DNA of 63,281 nucleotides from Flavobacterium anhuiense (GTDB lineage: Bacteria; Bacteroidota; Bacteroidia; Flavobacteriales; Flavobacteriaceae), in assembly GCF_900101855.1 (NCBI RefSeq), contig NZ_FMVC01000008.1, positions 198,285 to 261,565 of the forward strand, given 5' to 3'. The notes beneath the pieces are model-generated. The model worked only from the letters and a program-made list of their open reading frames with translations, ran no database searches and was not told the origin of the DNA. The translations under genes and the position numbers were made by a program. Positions 18,310-28,019 of the stretch are shown in pieces (within the stretch, counting starts at the first letter, position 1; the number at the start of each line of letters is the position of its first letter).

Positions 18310-19740
18310 ATGTTATTAAAAAAATTACAGCTAAAAACAATTGATTTCAGGTTTGCACTAACAATTTGTTTTTTTCTTTTTTTAACTCCAATAATTACAG
18401 CGCAAGAAGTTATTCCGGATGTTGTTGCTCAAAAACCAGCTGAAACTCCTTCTGGCGGAAAATTGAAAATCGATGGAATTATTGCGACAGTAGGAGATTA
18501 TATTGTTTTAGATTCTGATATTGATAAAGGATTTTTAGAAATTACTGCTCAAGGCGGATCTATAAAAGATATTACAAGATGCCAAATGCTTGGTAAACTT
18601 TTAGAAGACAAATTATACGCTCACCAAGCCATTCAAGATAGTATTATTGTGAGTGATGCCGAAGTTAGAAGTATGATGGAAGAGCGTCTTAACTATATGA
18701 CACAGCAAGTAGGTGACATTAATAAAGTAGTTGAATACTATAAAAAGAGCTCTGTAGAAGAATTTAAAACCTATTTTGCTGATATCTTAAAGGAGCAGAA
18801 ATTGGCTTCTGAAATGAGAGATAAAATCATTAAAGATGTTGAGATTACTCCAGAGGAAGTTCGTAATTTCTTTAAGAAAATCCCAAAAGACGAATTGCCA
18901 ACTTTTGGAGCTGAAATGGAAGTAGCACAAATTGTTGTGGAGCCTAAAATTTCTAAAGAAGACAAACAAAAAGTAATCGATAGATTAAACGCTATAAGAA
19001 AAGATGTTCTTGAAGGTTCTAGTTTTGCTACAAAAGCCGTTTTGTACTCTCAGGATCCAGGATCATCACCAAACGGTGGTTATTATAAAATGACAAGAAA
19101 AACACCTTTTGTGAAAGAGTTTAAAGATGTTGCGTTTAGTTTGCAGGCGGGAGAAATTTCGCAACCATTTGAGACAACTTTTGGTTTTCATATTATAATG
19201 GTGGAAAAAATTAAAGGACAAGAAGTTGAGCTTCGTCATATTTTGATTGCTCCAACAGTTTCAGAAGCTGCCTTAAAAGAAGCAAAAGAAAGAATTACCA
19301 ATATTAGAAATAAAATTATCAATAAAGAAATAACTTTCGCTGAAGCGGCAAGAACCGAATCGGATGAAAAAGAAACTAGAGCAAACGGAGGAACATTAGT
19401 AAATCCAACAACACAAGATACTCGATTTGAGCTGACAAAAATGGATCCTCAATTGTATAGTCAAGTTTCAAATTTAAAAGGAGATGAAATTTCTCAACCA
19501 CTTTTAAACACAGACGATAAAGGTAAAAAAACGTATAAGTTAATTACAGTTACAAACAGAATTGACGAACACACTGCTGATTATGCTAAAGATTATACTA
19601 AAATTAAAGAATTAGCACTTAAAGAAAAGCAGATCAATGCAATTGCAAAATGGTTTGATACTAAAATTAAAGATACTTACATCAAAATCATTGGAGAGTA
19701 TAAAGACTGTACTTTTGCAAACAACTGGTTAAAAAAATAA
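18310..19740 (+). CDS. surA: SurA-like periplasmic peptidyl-prolyl isomerase/chaperone
   Basis: The protein is probably a periplasmic chaperone that escorts outer-membrane proteins to the Bam machinery. It is 476 aa. A signal peptide (about 1-31, ending IITAQ) is followed by a SurA N-terminal domain (KIDGIIATVGDYIVLDSDIDKG) and two parvulin-type rotamase domains (around 200-290, with 'AVLYSQDPGSSPNGGYY'; and around 300-400, with 'ELRHILIAPTVSE' and 'SDEKETRANGGTL'). It is followed by its own terminator and then the MoxR ATPase gene. Orthology to E. coli SurA is by architecture and is reasonably sure. Confidence 0.85.
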   Translation: MLLKKLQLKTIDFRFALTICFFLFLTPIITAQEVIPDVVAQKPAETPSGGKLKIDGIIATVGDYIVLDSDIDKGFLEITAQGGSIKDITRCQMLGKLLEDKLYAHQAIQDSIIVSDAEVRSMMEERLNYMTQQVGDINKVVEYYKKSSVEEFKTYFADILKEQKLASEMRDKIIKDVEITPEEVRNFFKKIPKDELPTFGAEMEVAQIVVEPKISKEDKQKVIDRLNAIRKDVLEGSSFATKAVLYSQDPGSSPNGGYYKMTRKTPFVKEFKDVAFSLQAGEISQPFETTFGFHIIMVEKIKGQEVELRHILIAPTVSEAALKEAKERITNIRNKIINKEITFAEAARTESDEKETRANGGTLVNPTTQDTRFELTKMDPQLYSQVSNLKGDEISQPLLNTDDKGKKTYKLITVTNRIDEHTADYAKDYTKIKELALKEKQINAIAKWFDTKIKDTYIKIIGEYKDCTFANNWLKK

Positions 19741-19756
19741 GTTTTAATAAATAAAT

Positions 19757-19798
19757 AAAAAGAGTTAGTTTTATGATTTCATAGAATTAACTCTTTTT
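19757..19798 (+). terminator. Terminator after surA
   Basis: AAAAAGAGTTA (19757-19767) pairs with TAACTCTTTTT (19788-19798), with extra pairing inside. It lies between surA and moxR, so the two may be only partly co-transcribed. Confidence 0.7.
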
Positions 19799-19818
19799 AA
19801 TTTTAAATACATTCATAA

Positions 19819-20772
19819 ATGTCTGACGTAACAGCAATTCACAATTTAGTTCAAAAAAGAAACGAATTAAAAAAAGAAATAGCGAAAATCATTGTAGGGC
19901 AGGACGCCGTTGTAGATCAAATTTTACTTTGTATATTTTCTGGAGGGCACGCGCTTTTAATTGGAGTTCCTGGTTTAGCAAAAACCTTAATGATAAATAC
20001 TTTGTCTCAGGCTTTAGGGCTAGATTTTAAAAGAATTCAGTTTACGCCAGATTTGATGCCTTCTGATATTTTAGGAAGTGAAATTTTGGATGAAAATAGA
20101 AACTTCAAATTCATTAAAGGGCCAATTTTCTCTAATATTATTTTGGCAGATGAGATCAATAGAACGCCGCCAAAAACTCAGGCAGCATTGTTAGAAGCAA
20201 TGCAAGAGAGATCGGTAACTATTGCTGGGCAGCATCATAAATTAGATTTGCCTTATTTTGTTTTGGCGACTCAAAACCCAATTGAGCAGGAAGGAACTTA
20301 TCCTTTGCCAGAAGCACAGTTAGACCGTTTTATGTTTGCTATTAAATTAGAATATCCAACTTTTGAAGAAGAAGTTCAAGTAGTGAAGCGAACAACTTCT
20401 GATGTTAAAACAGAAATTAATCCGTTATTTAATGCGCAGGAAATTATTGATTTCCAACATTTAATACGCAGAATTCCAGTCGCAGACAACGTTATAGAAT
20501 ATGCAGTGACTCTGGTAAGCAAAACTCGTCCAGACAATTCTTTGACCAATGATTTTGTGAAGAATTATTTAGATTGGGGAGCAGGGCCAAGAGCTTCGCA
20601 AAATTTGATTTTGGCTGCAAAAGCACATGCGGCTTTCAACGGAAAATTTTCACCAGATATTGAAGATGTTCAGGCGGTGGCAACAGGAATTCTTCGTCAT
20701 AGAATTATTAAAAATTATAAGGCCGATGCAGAAGGAATTACAGAAGAAGCAATCATTAAAAAACTAATGTAA
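19819..20772 (+). CDS. MoxR-family AAA+ ATPase
   Basis: This is a chaperone-like ATPase of the MoxR/RavA clade. The protein is 317 aa: Walker A GVPGLAKT (about 48-55), Walker B IILADEINRTP, sensor motif LATQNPIEQEGTYPLPEAQLDRF, and a C-terminal lid with GPRASQNLILAAKAHA. MoxR genes usually sit with DUF58 and VWA-domain (Bat) genes; none is here, and a terminator follows directly. Its partner is therefore elsewhere or may be the envelope chaperone upstream. There is no signal peptide, so it is cytoplasmic. Confidence 0.92.
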   Translation: MSDVTAIHNLVQKRNELKKEIAKIIVGQDAVVDQILLCIFSGGHALLIGVPGLAKTLMINTLSQALGLDFKRIQFTPDLMPSDILGSEILDENRNFKFIKGPIFSNIILADEINRTPPKTQAALLEAMQERSVTIAGQHHKLDLPYFVLATQNPIEQEGTYPLPEAQLDRFMFAIKLEYPTFEEEVQVVKRTTSDVKTEINPLFNAQEIIDFQHLIRRIPVADNVIEYAVTLVSKTRPDNSLTNDFVKNYLDWGAGPRASQNLILAAKAHAAFNGKFSPDIEDVQAVATGILRHRIIKNYKADAEGITEEAIIKKLM

Positions 20773-20793
20773 TTACTGCGAAAAATATTTACG

Positions 20794-20825
20794 AAATCCC
20801 GATAATTTATTGTCGGGATTTTTTG
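20794..20825 (+). terminator. moxR terminator
   Basis: AAATCCCGATAA (20794-20805) pairs with TTGTCGGGATTT (20810-20821), with one G-T pair, a 4-nt loop and a T-tract. Confidence 0.88.
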
Positions 20826-21160
20826 TTTTTGTCTGGAATTTAAAATCGATTGATTACGCTCAAACGACGTCAAAAAGATCAACTATAACGTTATAATTTT
20901 TTATTTAGAAAGATTCTTAGCGAAAACAGAGGTAAAAACTTACTTACTTTATAACATCGAATTTCGACTTTGTTAAAGAAAAGATTTTTAAATATTAATA
21001 ATTCATTATTTTAATTCAAAATTGATTTTTTGGCAAAAACAAGCAGTGAAAATCGTTTTTTAGCAATAATAATTTTTGAAAAGCCTTGTTCTATTATATT
21101 TTTTTTAATTATCGGGTTTAATGCTTAAATTTGCCTCAAAAAAATAAATCCGCTTTTATT
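20826..21160 (+). promoter_or_regulatory. acnB upstream region with candidate -7 box
   Basis: This 335-bp gap has no gene. TAAATTTG at 21126-21133 is an exact Bacteroidetes -7 box, 27 bp before the acnB ATG, though no TTG sits at -33. A perfect 12-bp palindrome TATAACGTTATA (20884-20895) further upstream could be an operator. I see nothing else. Confidence 0.5.
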
Positions 21161-23932
21161 ATGAGTATTTATCAGGATTACCTTCAAGAAATTGAAGAAA
21201 GAAAAAATCAAGGGTTACACCCTAAACCAATCGATGGAGCTGAATTATTAAGCGAAATCATTGCCCAAATTAAAGATGTTGATAACGCATACCGCGAAGA
21301 TTCTCTTAAGTTTTTTATTTACAATACTTTACCAGGTACTACAAGTGCTGCCGGTGAAAAAGCTAAGTTCCTAAAAGAAATTATTTTAGGTCAATCTGTA
21401 GTTAAAGAAATTACTCCAGTTTTTGCTTTTGAATTATTATCACACATGAAGGGTGGACCTTCAATTGAAGTGTTATTGGATTTAGCTTTAGGAAACGATG
21501 CTGCAATCGCTAAACAAGCTGCAGATGTTCTTAAAACTCAAGTTTTCCTTTACGATGCAGACACAGATCGTTTGAAAGAAGCTTTCAAAAATGATAATGC
21601 AATTGCTAAAGAAATTCTAGAAAGCTATGCGAAAGCCGAATTCTTCACGAAACTTCCAGAAGTGGCTGAAGAAATTAAGGTTGTTACTTATATCGCTGGA
21701 GAAGGTGATATCTCTACGGATTTATTGTCTCCAGGAAACCAGGCTCACTCACGTTCAGATCGTGAGCTTCACGGAAAATGTATGATTACGCCTCAAGCGC
21801 AAGAAGAAATTCAAGCTTTACAGGCTAAGCATCCAGATGCAAGCGTGATGTTAATTGCTGAAAAAGGAACAATGGGAGTTGGTTCTTCTCGTATGTCAGG
21901 TGTAAACAACGTTGCACTTTGGACAGGAAAACAAGCTAGTCCATACGTTCCATTCGTAAATATTGCTCCAATTGTTGGAGGAACAAACGGTATTTCTCCA
22001 ATTTTCCTTACTACGGTAGATGTAACAGGAGGAATCGGAATTGACCTTAAAAACTGGGTTAAAAAACTTGATGCAGACGGAAAACCTGTATTAAACGAAA
22101 ATAATGAGCCAATTCTTGAGCAAGCATATTCTGTTGCTACGGGAACTGTTTTGACTATCAATACTCAAACAAAAAAACTTTATAATGGTGATCAAGAATT
22201 AATTGATATTTCAAGATCATTTACTCCTCAAAAGAAAGAGTTCATTAGAGCTGGAGGATCGTATGCAATTGTGTTCGGTAAAAAGCTTCAAACTTTTGCG
22301 GCTAAAGTTTTAGATATTCAAGCTCCTGCAGTATTTGCTCCATCTAAAGAAATTTCTAATGAAGGACAAGGTTTAACTGCAGTAGAAAAAATCTTCAATA
22401 AAAATGCTGTAGGTATTGCACCAGGAAAAGTATTGCACGCTGGATCTGATGTTCGTGTAGAGGTAAACATTGTAGGTTCTCAGGATACTACTGGTCTTAT
22501 GACTGCTCAAGAGTTAGAGTCTATGGCAGCTACAGTTATTTCTCCAATTGTTGATGGGGCTTACCAATCTGGTTGTCATACAGCTTCTGTTTGGGATAAA
22601 AAAGCTCAGGCTAACATTCCTAAATTGATGAAATTTATGAACAACTTCGGTCTAATCACGGCTCGTGACCCGAAAGGTGTTTATCATTCAATGACAGATG
22701 TAATCCACAAAGTGCTTAATGATATTACTGTAGACGAATGGGCTATCATTATTGGTGGTGACTCTCATACAAGAATGTCTAAAGGTGTTGCTTTTGGTGC
22801 TGACTCAGGAACGGTTGCTCTTGCTCTTGCTACTGGAGAAGCTTCTATGCCAATTCCAGAATCTGTAAAAGTGACTTTCGTTGGAGATATGAAAGAATAC
22901 ATGGATTTCCGTGATGTAGTTCACGCTACACAAGCTCAAATGCTTAAGAAATTCAATGGTGAGAACGTATTCCAAGGTAGAATTATCGAGGTTCATATCG
23001 GAACTCTTACAGCTGACCAAGCGTTTACATTTACAGACTGGACTGCAGAGATGAAAGCAAAAGCTTCTATCTGTATTTCTGAAGATGATACTTTGATCGA
23101 ATCATTGGAAATTGCTAAAGGCAGAATCCAGATCATGATTGATAAAGGAATGGACAACGAAAGACAAGTTCTTCAAGGATTAATCAATAAAGCAGATAAG
23201 AGAATTGCAGAAATTAAATCTGGCGAAAAACCAGCTTTAACTCCAGATGCAAATGCTAAATATTATGCTGAAGTTGTAGTTGACTTGGATCAAATTGCTG
23301 AGCCAATGATCGCTGACCCAGACGTTAATAATAAAGACGTTTCTAAACGTTATACTCACGATACTATTAGACCATTATCTTTCTATGGTGGAGAGAAAAA
23401 AGTAGATCTTGGATTTATTGGTTCTTGCATGGTTCACAAAGGAGATATGAAAATTTTAGCTCAAATGTTGAAAAATGTTGAAGCACAACAAGGAAAAGTA
23501 GAATTTAATGCTCCTCTTGTAGTTGCTCCTCCAACTTACAATATTGTTGATGAGTTGAAAGCTGAAGGTGACTGGGAAGTTTTACAAAGATATTCAGGTT
23601 TTGAATTTGACGATAATGCTCCAAAATCGGCAGCGCGTACAGAATATGAAAATATGTTGTACTTAGAGCGTCCTGGATGTAACCTTTGTATGGGTAACCA
23701 AGAAAAAGCAGCTAAGGGTGATACAGTAATGGCAACATCTACACGTTTATTCCAAGGAAGAGTTGTAGAAGATGCTGACGGTAAAAAAGGAGAATCATTG
23801 CTTTCTTCTACACCAGTTGTTGTTCTTTCTACAATTTTAGGTAGAACTCCAACAATGGAAGAGTACACTGCTGCAGTAGATGGTATTAACTTAACGAAGT
23901 TTGCTCCATCTAACAAACAGTTAGTTATGTAA
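21161..23932 (+). CDS. acnB: Bifunctional aconitate hydratase 2 / 2-methylisocitrate dehydratase
   Basis: The enzyme converts citrate to isocitrate through cis-aconitate in the TCA cycle with a 4Fe-4S cluster. The ATG at 21161 gives 923 aa; a TTG at 21131 is less likely. The AcnB order is clear: an N-terminal HEAT-like domain, the mobile domain (GNQAHSRSDRELHGKCMI, GTMGVGSSRMSGVNN), then the catalytic domains with cluster cysteines in 'GSCMVHKGDMK' and 'GCNLCMGNQ'. It is followed by a terminator, then a second aconitase of a different class. Confidence 0.96.
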   Translation: MSIYQDYLQEIEERKNQGLHPKPIDGAELLSEIIAQIKDVDNAYREDSLKFFIYNTLPGTTSAAGEKAKFLKEIILGQSVVKEITPVFAFELLSHMKGGPSIEVLLDLALGNDAAIAKQAADVLKTQVFLYDADTDRLKEAFKNDNAIAKEILESYAKAEFFTKLPEVAEEIKVVTYIAGEGDISTDLLSPGNQAHSRSDRELHGKCMITPQAQEEIQALQAKHPDASVMLIAEKGTMGVGSSRMSGVNNVALWTGKQASPYVPFVNIAPIVGGTNGISPIFLTTVDVTGGIGIDLKNWVKKLDADGKPVLNENNEPILEQAYSVATGTVLTINTQTKKLYNGDQELIDISRSFTPQKKEFIRAGGSYAIVFGKKLQTFAAKVLDIQAPAVFAPSKEISNEGQGLTAVEKIFNKNAVGIAPGKVLHAGSDVRVEVNIVGSQDTTGLMTAQELESMAATVISPIVDGAYQSGCHTASVWDKKAQANIPKLMKFMNNFGLITARDPKGVYHSMTDVIHKVLNDITVDEWAIIIGGDSHTRMSKGVAFGADSGTVALALATGEASMPIPESVKVTFVGDMKEYMDFRDVVHATQAQMLKKFNGENVFQGRIIEVHIGTLTADQAFTFTDWTAEMKAKASICISEDDTLIESLEIAKGRIQIMIDKGMDNERQVLQGLINKADKRIAEIKSGEKPALTPDANAKYYAEVVVDLDQIAEPMIADPDVNNKDVSKRYTHDTIRPLSFYGGEKKVDLGFIGSCMVHKGDMKILAQMLKNVEAQQGKVEFNAPLVVAPPTYNIVDELKAEGDWEVLQRYSGFEFDDNAPKSAARTEYENMLYLERPGCNLCMGNQEKAAKGDTVMATSTRLFQGRVVEDADGKKGESLLSSTPVVVLSTILGRTPTMEEYTAAVDGINLTKFAPSNKQLVM

Positions 23933-23957
23933 TCTAGACATTATTTTAGAATATTTT

Positions 23958-23990
23958 AAAAGCCCGAGTCGTAAAACTCGGGCTTTTTTA
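23958..23990 (+). terminator. acnB terminator
   Basis: A perfect stem AAAAGCCCGAGT (23958-23969) / ACTCGGGCTTTT (23976-23987) with a 6-nt loop and T run. Confidence 0.92.
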
Positions 23991-24055
23991 GTAATAATTG
24001 TTCTATTTTTTGTAACTTGTCATGTTCAAAAAAGAATAATAAAACAAAAAAATCT

Positions 24056-26320
24056 ATGGCTTTTGATATCGAAATGATTAAAAAGGTGTACGAAAACATG
24101 CCAGCGCGAGTTGATAAAGCTCGTGAGATTGTTGGTCGTCCACTTACTTTAACAGAGAAAATTTTATACAATCACCTTTGGGATGGAAATCCGACTAAGG
24201 CGTTTGGAAGAGGAATTGATTATGTTGACTTTGCACCAGACCGTGTTGCTTGTCAAGATGCAACAGCACAAATGGCTTTACTGCAGTTTATGCATGCGGG
24301 TAAATCTAAAGTGGCAGTGCCTACAACAGTTCACTGTGACCACTTGATTCAGGCAAAAGTTGATGCTGCAACCGATTTGGCAAGAGCAAAAACTCAAAGT
24401 AATGAGGTTTTTGATTTCTTATCGTCAGTTTCTAATAAATACGGAATCGGTTTCTGGAAACCAGGAGCTGGAATTATTCACCAAGTAGTACTTGAAAATT
24501 ATGCTTTCCCAGGCGGAATGATGATTGGTACCGATTCTCACACTGTAAATGCAGGAGGATTAGGAATGGTCGCTATTGGTGTTGGTGGAGCAGATGCTGT
24601 AGATGTTATGTCTGGAATGGCTTGGGAACTTAAATTTCCTAAACTAATTGGAGTTAAATTAACAGGTAAATTATCTGGCTGGACAGCTCCAAAAGATGTT
24701 ATTCTTAAAGTTGCTGGTATTCTTACTGTAAAGGGAGGTACTGGAGCAATTGTAGAATATTTTGGAGAAGGTGCGAAAGCAATGTCTTGCACGGGTAAAG
24801 GAACTATTTGTAACATGGGGGCTGAAATTGGAGCTACAACTTCAACTTTTGGCTATGATGATTCAATGAGCCGTTACCTACGTTCTACAAATAGATCAGA
24901 TGTTGCAGATGCTGCAGATAAAATAGCTTCTTATTTAACAGGAGATCCAGAAGTATATGCTAATCCAGAGCAATATTTTGATCAAGTAATTGAAATCAAT
25001 TTATCTACATTAGAACCGCACTTAAATGGTCCTTTTACGCCAGATTTGGCTACTCCGATTTCTAAAATGAAAGAAGAAGCAATCAAAAATAATTGGCCGT
25101 TACAAGTTCAGTATGGTCTGATAGGTTCTTGTACAAACTCATCATACGAGGATATTTCTCGTGCTGCTTCTTTAGCAAAACAGGTTGCTGCTAAAAATTT
25201 AAAAACAAAAGCGAAATTTACTATTACGCCAGGTTCTGAAGTAGTGCGTTCTACAATTGAAAGAGACGGATTTATTGATACTTTTAATAAAATCAACGCT
25301 ACAGTATTTGCAAATGCTTGCGGACCATGTATTGGTATGTGGGATAGAGAAGGGGCAGAGAAAGAAGAAAGAAATACTATTGTGCACTCTTTCAACCGTA
25401 ACTTCTCAAAACGTGCGGACGGTAACCCCAATACTTTAGCCTTTGTAGGTTCTCCTGAATTGGTGACTGCTTTAGCTATTGCAGGTGATTTAGGGTTTAA
25501 CCCATTAACGGATAAATTAATTAACGAAGATGGTGAAGAGGTAATGCTTGAAGAGCCAACAGGAGATGAACTTCCTGCTAAAGGTTTCTATGCTGAAGAC
25601 CCAGGATTCCAAGCTCCGGCTGAAGATGGATCAAATGTTCAAGTGGTTGTTAATCCGACTTCAGAACGTTTGCAATTATTGGCTCCTTTTGATGCTTGGG
25701 ATGGTAAGAATATTACAGGTGCCAAATTGTTAATCAAAGCATTCGGAAAATGTACGACCGATCATATTTCTATGGCTGGCCCATGGTTGCGTTTCCGTGG
25801 ACATTTAGATAATATTTCTAATAATATGTTGATTGGTGCTGTGAATGCATATAATCAAAAAACAAACTCTGTAAAAAATCAATTAACGGGACAATATGAT
25901 GCTGTTCCTGCGGTAGCTCGTGCGTACAAAGCTGCTGGAGTTCCATCTATCGTAGTTGGAGATCATAATTACGGAGAAGGTTCTTCTCGTGAGCATGCTG
26001 CTATGGAGCCTCGTTTCTTAGGAGTTAAAGCGGTATTGGTGAAATCATTTGCTCGTATTCACGAAACTAACCTTAAAAAACAAGGCCTTTTAGGATTGAC
26101 GTTTGCAAACGAAGCAGATTATGACAAGATACAAGAGGATGATACAATTAACTTCTTAGATTTAACAGAATTTGCTCCTGGAAAACCATTAACTCTTGAA
26201 TTTGTTCATGCTGATGGTACAAAAGATATTATTTTGGCAAATCATACTTACAACGAAGGTCAGATTGGCTGGTTTGTAGCTGGCTCTGCATTGAATTTGA
26301 TTGCTGCAGGAAAAGCTTAA
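24056..26320 (+). CDS. Aconitate hydratase, mitochondrial-type
   Basis: This is a second enzyme for citrate/isocitrate interconversion. The ATG at 24056 gives 754 aa; the ORF extends 13 codons upstream but starts there without support. It resembles mitochondrial ACO2 more than E. coli AcnA: 'VACQDATAQMALLQFM', 'VPTTVHCDHLI', 'GTDSHTVNAGGLGM', the cluster cysteines 'GSCTNSSYED' and 'ANACGPCIGMWDR', and the swivel-domain 'GDHNYGEGSSREHAAMEPR'. It lies 123 bp after acnB and has its own terminator. No dedicated regulator is adjacent. Confidence 0.95.
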   Translation: MAFDIEMIKKVYENMPARVDKAREIVGRPLTLTEKILYNHLWDGNPTKAFGRGIDYVDFAPDRVACQDATAQMALLQFMHAGKSKVAVPTTVHCDHLIQAKVDAATDLARAKTQSNEVFDFLSSVSNKYGIGFWKPGAGIIHQVVLENYAFPGGMMIGTDSHTVNAGGLGMVAIGVGGADAVDVMSGMAWELKFPKLIGVKLTGKLSGWTAPKDVILKVAGILTVKGGTGAIVEYFGEGAKAMSCTGKGTICNMGAEIGATTSTFGYDDSMSRYLRSTNRSDVADAADKIASYLTGDPEVYANPEQYFDQVIEINLSTLEPHLNGPFTPDLATPISKMKEEAIKNNWPLQVQYGLIGSCTNSSYEDISRAASLAKQVAAKNLKTKAKFTITPGSEVVRSTIERDGFIDTFNKINATVFANACGPCIGMWDREGAEKEERNTIVHSFNRNFSKRADGNPNTLAFVGSPELVTALAIAGDLGFNPLTDKLINEDGEEVMLEEPTGDELPAKGFYAEDPGFQAPAEDGSNVQVVVNPTSERLQLLAPFDAWDGKNITGAKLLIKAFGKCTTDHISMAGPWLRFRGHLDNISNNMLIGAVNAYNQKTNSVKNQLTGQYDAVPAVARAYKAAGVPSIVVGDHNYGEGSSREHAAMEPRFLGVKAVLVKSFARIHETNLKKQGLLGLTFANEADYDKIQEDDTINFLDLTEFAPGKPLTLEFVHADGTKDIILANHTYNEGQIGWFVAGSALNLIAAGKA

Positions 26321-26341
26321 TATTTGTATTCAATTATATCA

Positions 26342-26378
26342 ATAAAACGCTCTGTTTTTACAGAGCGTTTTATTTTTG
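26342..26378. terminator. Bidirectional terminator, aconitase/kelch
   Basis: A 14-bp stem (ATAAAACGCTCTGT at 26342-26355 and complement at 26360-26373) with a T4 loop and T tail. It lies between convergent genes. Confidence 0.9.
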
Positions 26379-26397
26379 CTAAATTATGGTTAAGAGA

Positions 26398-27777
26398 CTA
26401 GTTTGCTTTTGCTAAATTATTTTGGGATAAAATTCTAATACGATTAGGTCTGGTAGTTTCAAATTCATCAATAGAAATGCTATATGCTTTTTCTGATGGT
26501 GTTTTTAAATACGTTGTAAAGGTGTGGCCTCCGATAATATATAATTTGTCATTTAAAAAATGCATTGTAGCAGATTTTAGTTCCAGTTGAACGAGATATT
26601 CTTTGATTTGCTTAGATTTTGAGTTATAAATCAACAGTTTTCCGTCTTCAAATAAGTAAATAATGTCGCCGTTTTTTGCAATGGCTGGGTTCTCTAGACG
26701 AGAAAATAAAGTTGTTTCATTTTTCCATCTTTCAGTTGTTAAATCAAAACTTTGGATTTCAGAAAAATTTTTGCTGTCGGTATTGCCAATTGTAAAGATT
26801 TTATCACCAATCAGGACTCCTTTTATTTCTTTGGCTTCAGGCATTTTAGTTAGCTCGTACCAGAGGCCAGAAGTTATATTGTACATATGGACTTGGTCAG
26901 TAAAGATTTTTTGATTTTTTTCGTTTGATTTTATAGAACCGCCCATAACAATAATGTTGTCCTTATAAACGAAAGAGGCAAAATCTGCAGCTTTGTGAGG
27001 GTTCGTCTTATCAATGGCAATTGTATTTTTGTTCATGTCAAAAACTTCAATCTCATTGTCTAGATATTCAATTTTTTTGTTTGTAGATAGTCTTTTACCT
27101 CCTAAAGCATAAAGGTTGTTGTCGTAATAGTTTATATTGTGATAAGCTCTTTTTTTAAATTTTTCAGCTGATTTTTCCCAAGAATCTGTTTTTGGATCGT
27201 AGATAAATAAATCGCCGTTATAGAAGTTTTTGCTACCTTGAAAATTAAGTAATTGCAAGTACTTTTGTTCGAATCTAGGATCTTCGCTATCTATGCCTTT
27301 TTCTTTTAAAGTGTGTAATGCGTTTGATTCTTCACTACTGTCACCACCCATTACATAAATTTTGTCGTTCACCACAGCAGAACCAAAAGAATAGATGCCG
27401 TGTTCTAAAGGTGCTAGTTGAATAAAATCAAGTTTAGATTTTAACTTCACCTTTCTATTTGTAATGTCAACATTGCTTAAGGTTTCAATATCTTCTTCAA
27501 GCAAAATAACATAATTTGATTTTTTTAAATCTTTAATTGCAATTCTTCTTGTGGTAAAGCCAATATGCGATACTTGAAGTGTATCGTTTGTTTTTATCTT
27601 GCTATTTAATGAAAATTCTCCATTGTTATTAGTTAAAGTTCCAATTTGAGTGCGCAACGCGTATATATTGGCATCTTCTATGGGTAAATTGCTGTTTTGA
27701 GATTTAACGATTCCGTTTGTTGTTTGTGCATTTGTAATAAAAGGCAGTAAAATGATAATGTAGAATAGTTTCTTCAA
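26398..27777 (-). CDS. Exported kelch-repeat protein with CarboxypepD_reg-like domain
   Basis: The protein is 459 aa from a TTG at 27777, chosen because it gives a clean signal peptide (KKLFYIIILLPFITNAQ); the longer reading from TTG 27846 would bury it. After the signal is a regulatory beta-sandwich (NGIVKSQNSNLPIEDANIYA ... SHIGFTTRRIAIKDL). A kelch beta-propeller follows, with repeats such as 'GSAVVNDKIYVMGGDS', 'NNLYALGGKRL' and 'LNDKLYIIGGHTF'. It is likely periplasmic or surface-exposed and may bind partner proteins. There is no catalytic motif. It is monocistronic. Confidence 0.75.
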   Translation of the reverse strand: MKKLFYIIILLPFITNAQTTNGIVKSQNSNLPIEDANIYALRTQIGTLTNNNGEFSLNSKIKTNDTLQVSHIGFTTRRIAIKDLKKSNYVILLEEDIETLSNVDITNRKVKLKSKLDFIQLAPLEHGIYSFGSAVVNDKIYVMGGDSSEESNALHTLKEKGIDSEDPRFEQKYLQLLNFQGSKNFYNGDLFIYDPKTDSWEKSAEKFKKRAYHNINYYDNNLYALGGKRLSTNKKIEYLDNEIEVFDMNKNTIAIDKTNPHKAADFASFVYKDNIIVMGGSIKSNEKNQKIFTDQVHMYNITSGLWYELTKMPEAKEIKGVLIGDKIFTIGNTDSKNFSEIQSFDLTTERWKNETTLFSRLENPAIAKNGDIIYLFEDGKLLIYNSKSKQIKEYLVQLELKSATMHFLNDKLYIIGGHTFTTYLKTPSEKAYSISIDEFETTRPNRIRILSQNNLAKAN

Positions 27778-27950
27778 AATATCTAGGTTTCTGGTTAGGT
27801 TAAATTTAATAAAAAAAGATGCTTTTTGTAAAAAACTGCATTTCAAAAAGTTGGCTCAATTTCTATGCCGAGGCTGTTAATTTGAGGTAAAATAATTGTT
27901 AAAAATACAGGTTTTTTTACTTTAAAAAGTTAAATTCGCTTTTTAGGCAA

Positions 27951-27958
27951 TATATTTG
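27951..27958 (+). promoter_or_regulatory. Candidate -7 box for the LysM/NlpC gene
   Basis: TATATTTG matches TAnnTTTG exactly and lies 61 bp before the ATG at 28020. No clear -33 TTG is present. Confidence 0.5.
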
Positions 27959-28019
27959 TTTTTTTTTGAGTTGAGATTAATGTATAATATAAAAAAGTGT
28001 AAAAACTTAATAATAGAAT

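Noticed and set aside
21161..26320. Recent duplication of aconitase genes
   Set aside because: The two proteins belong to different classes with different domain order and share only short motifs, so this is not a tandem duplication.
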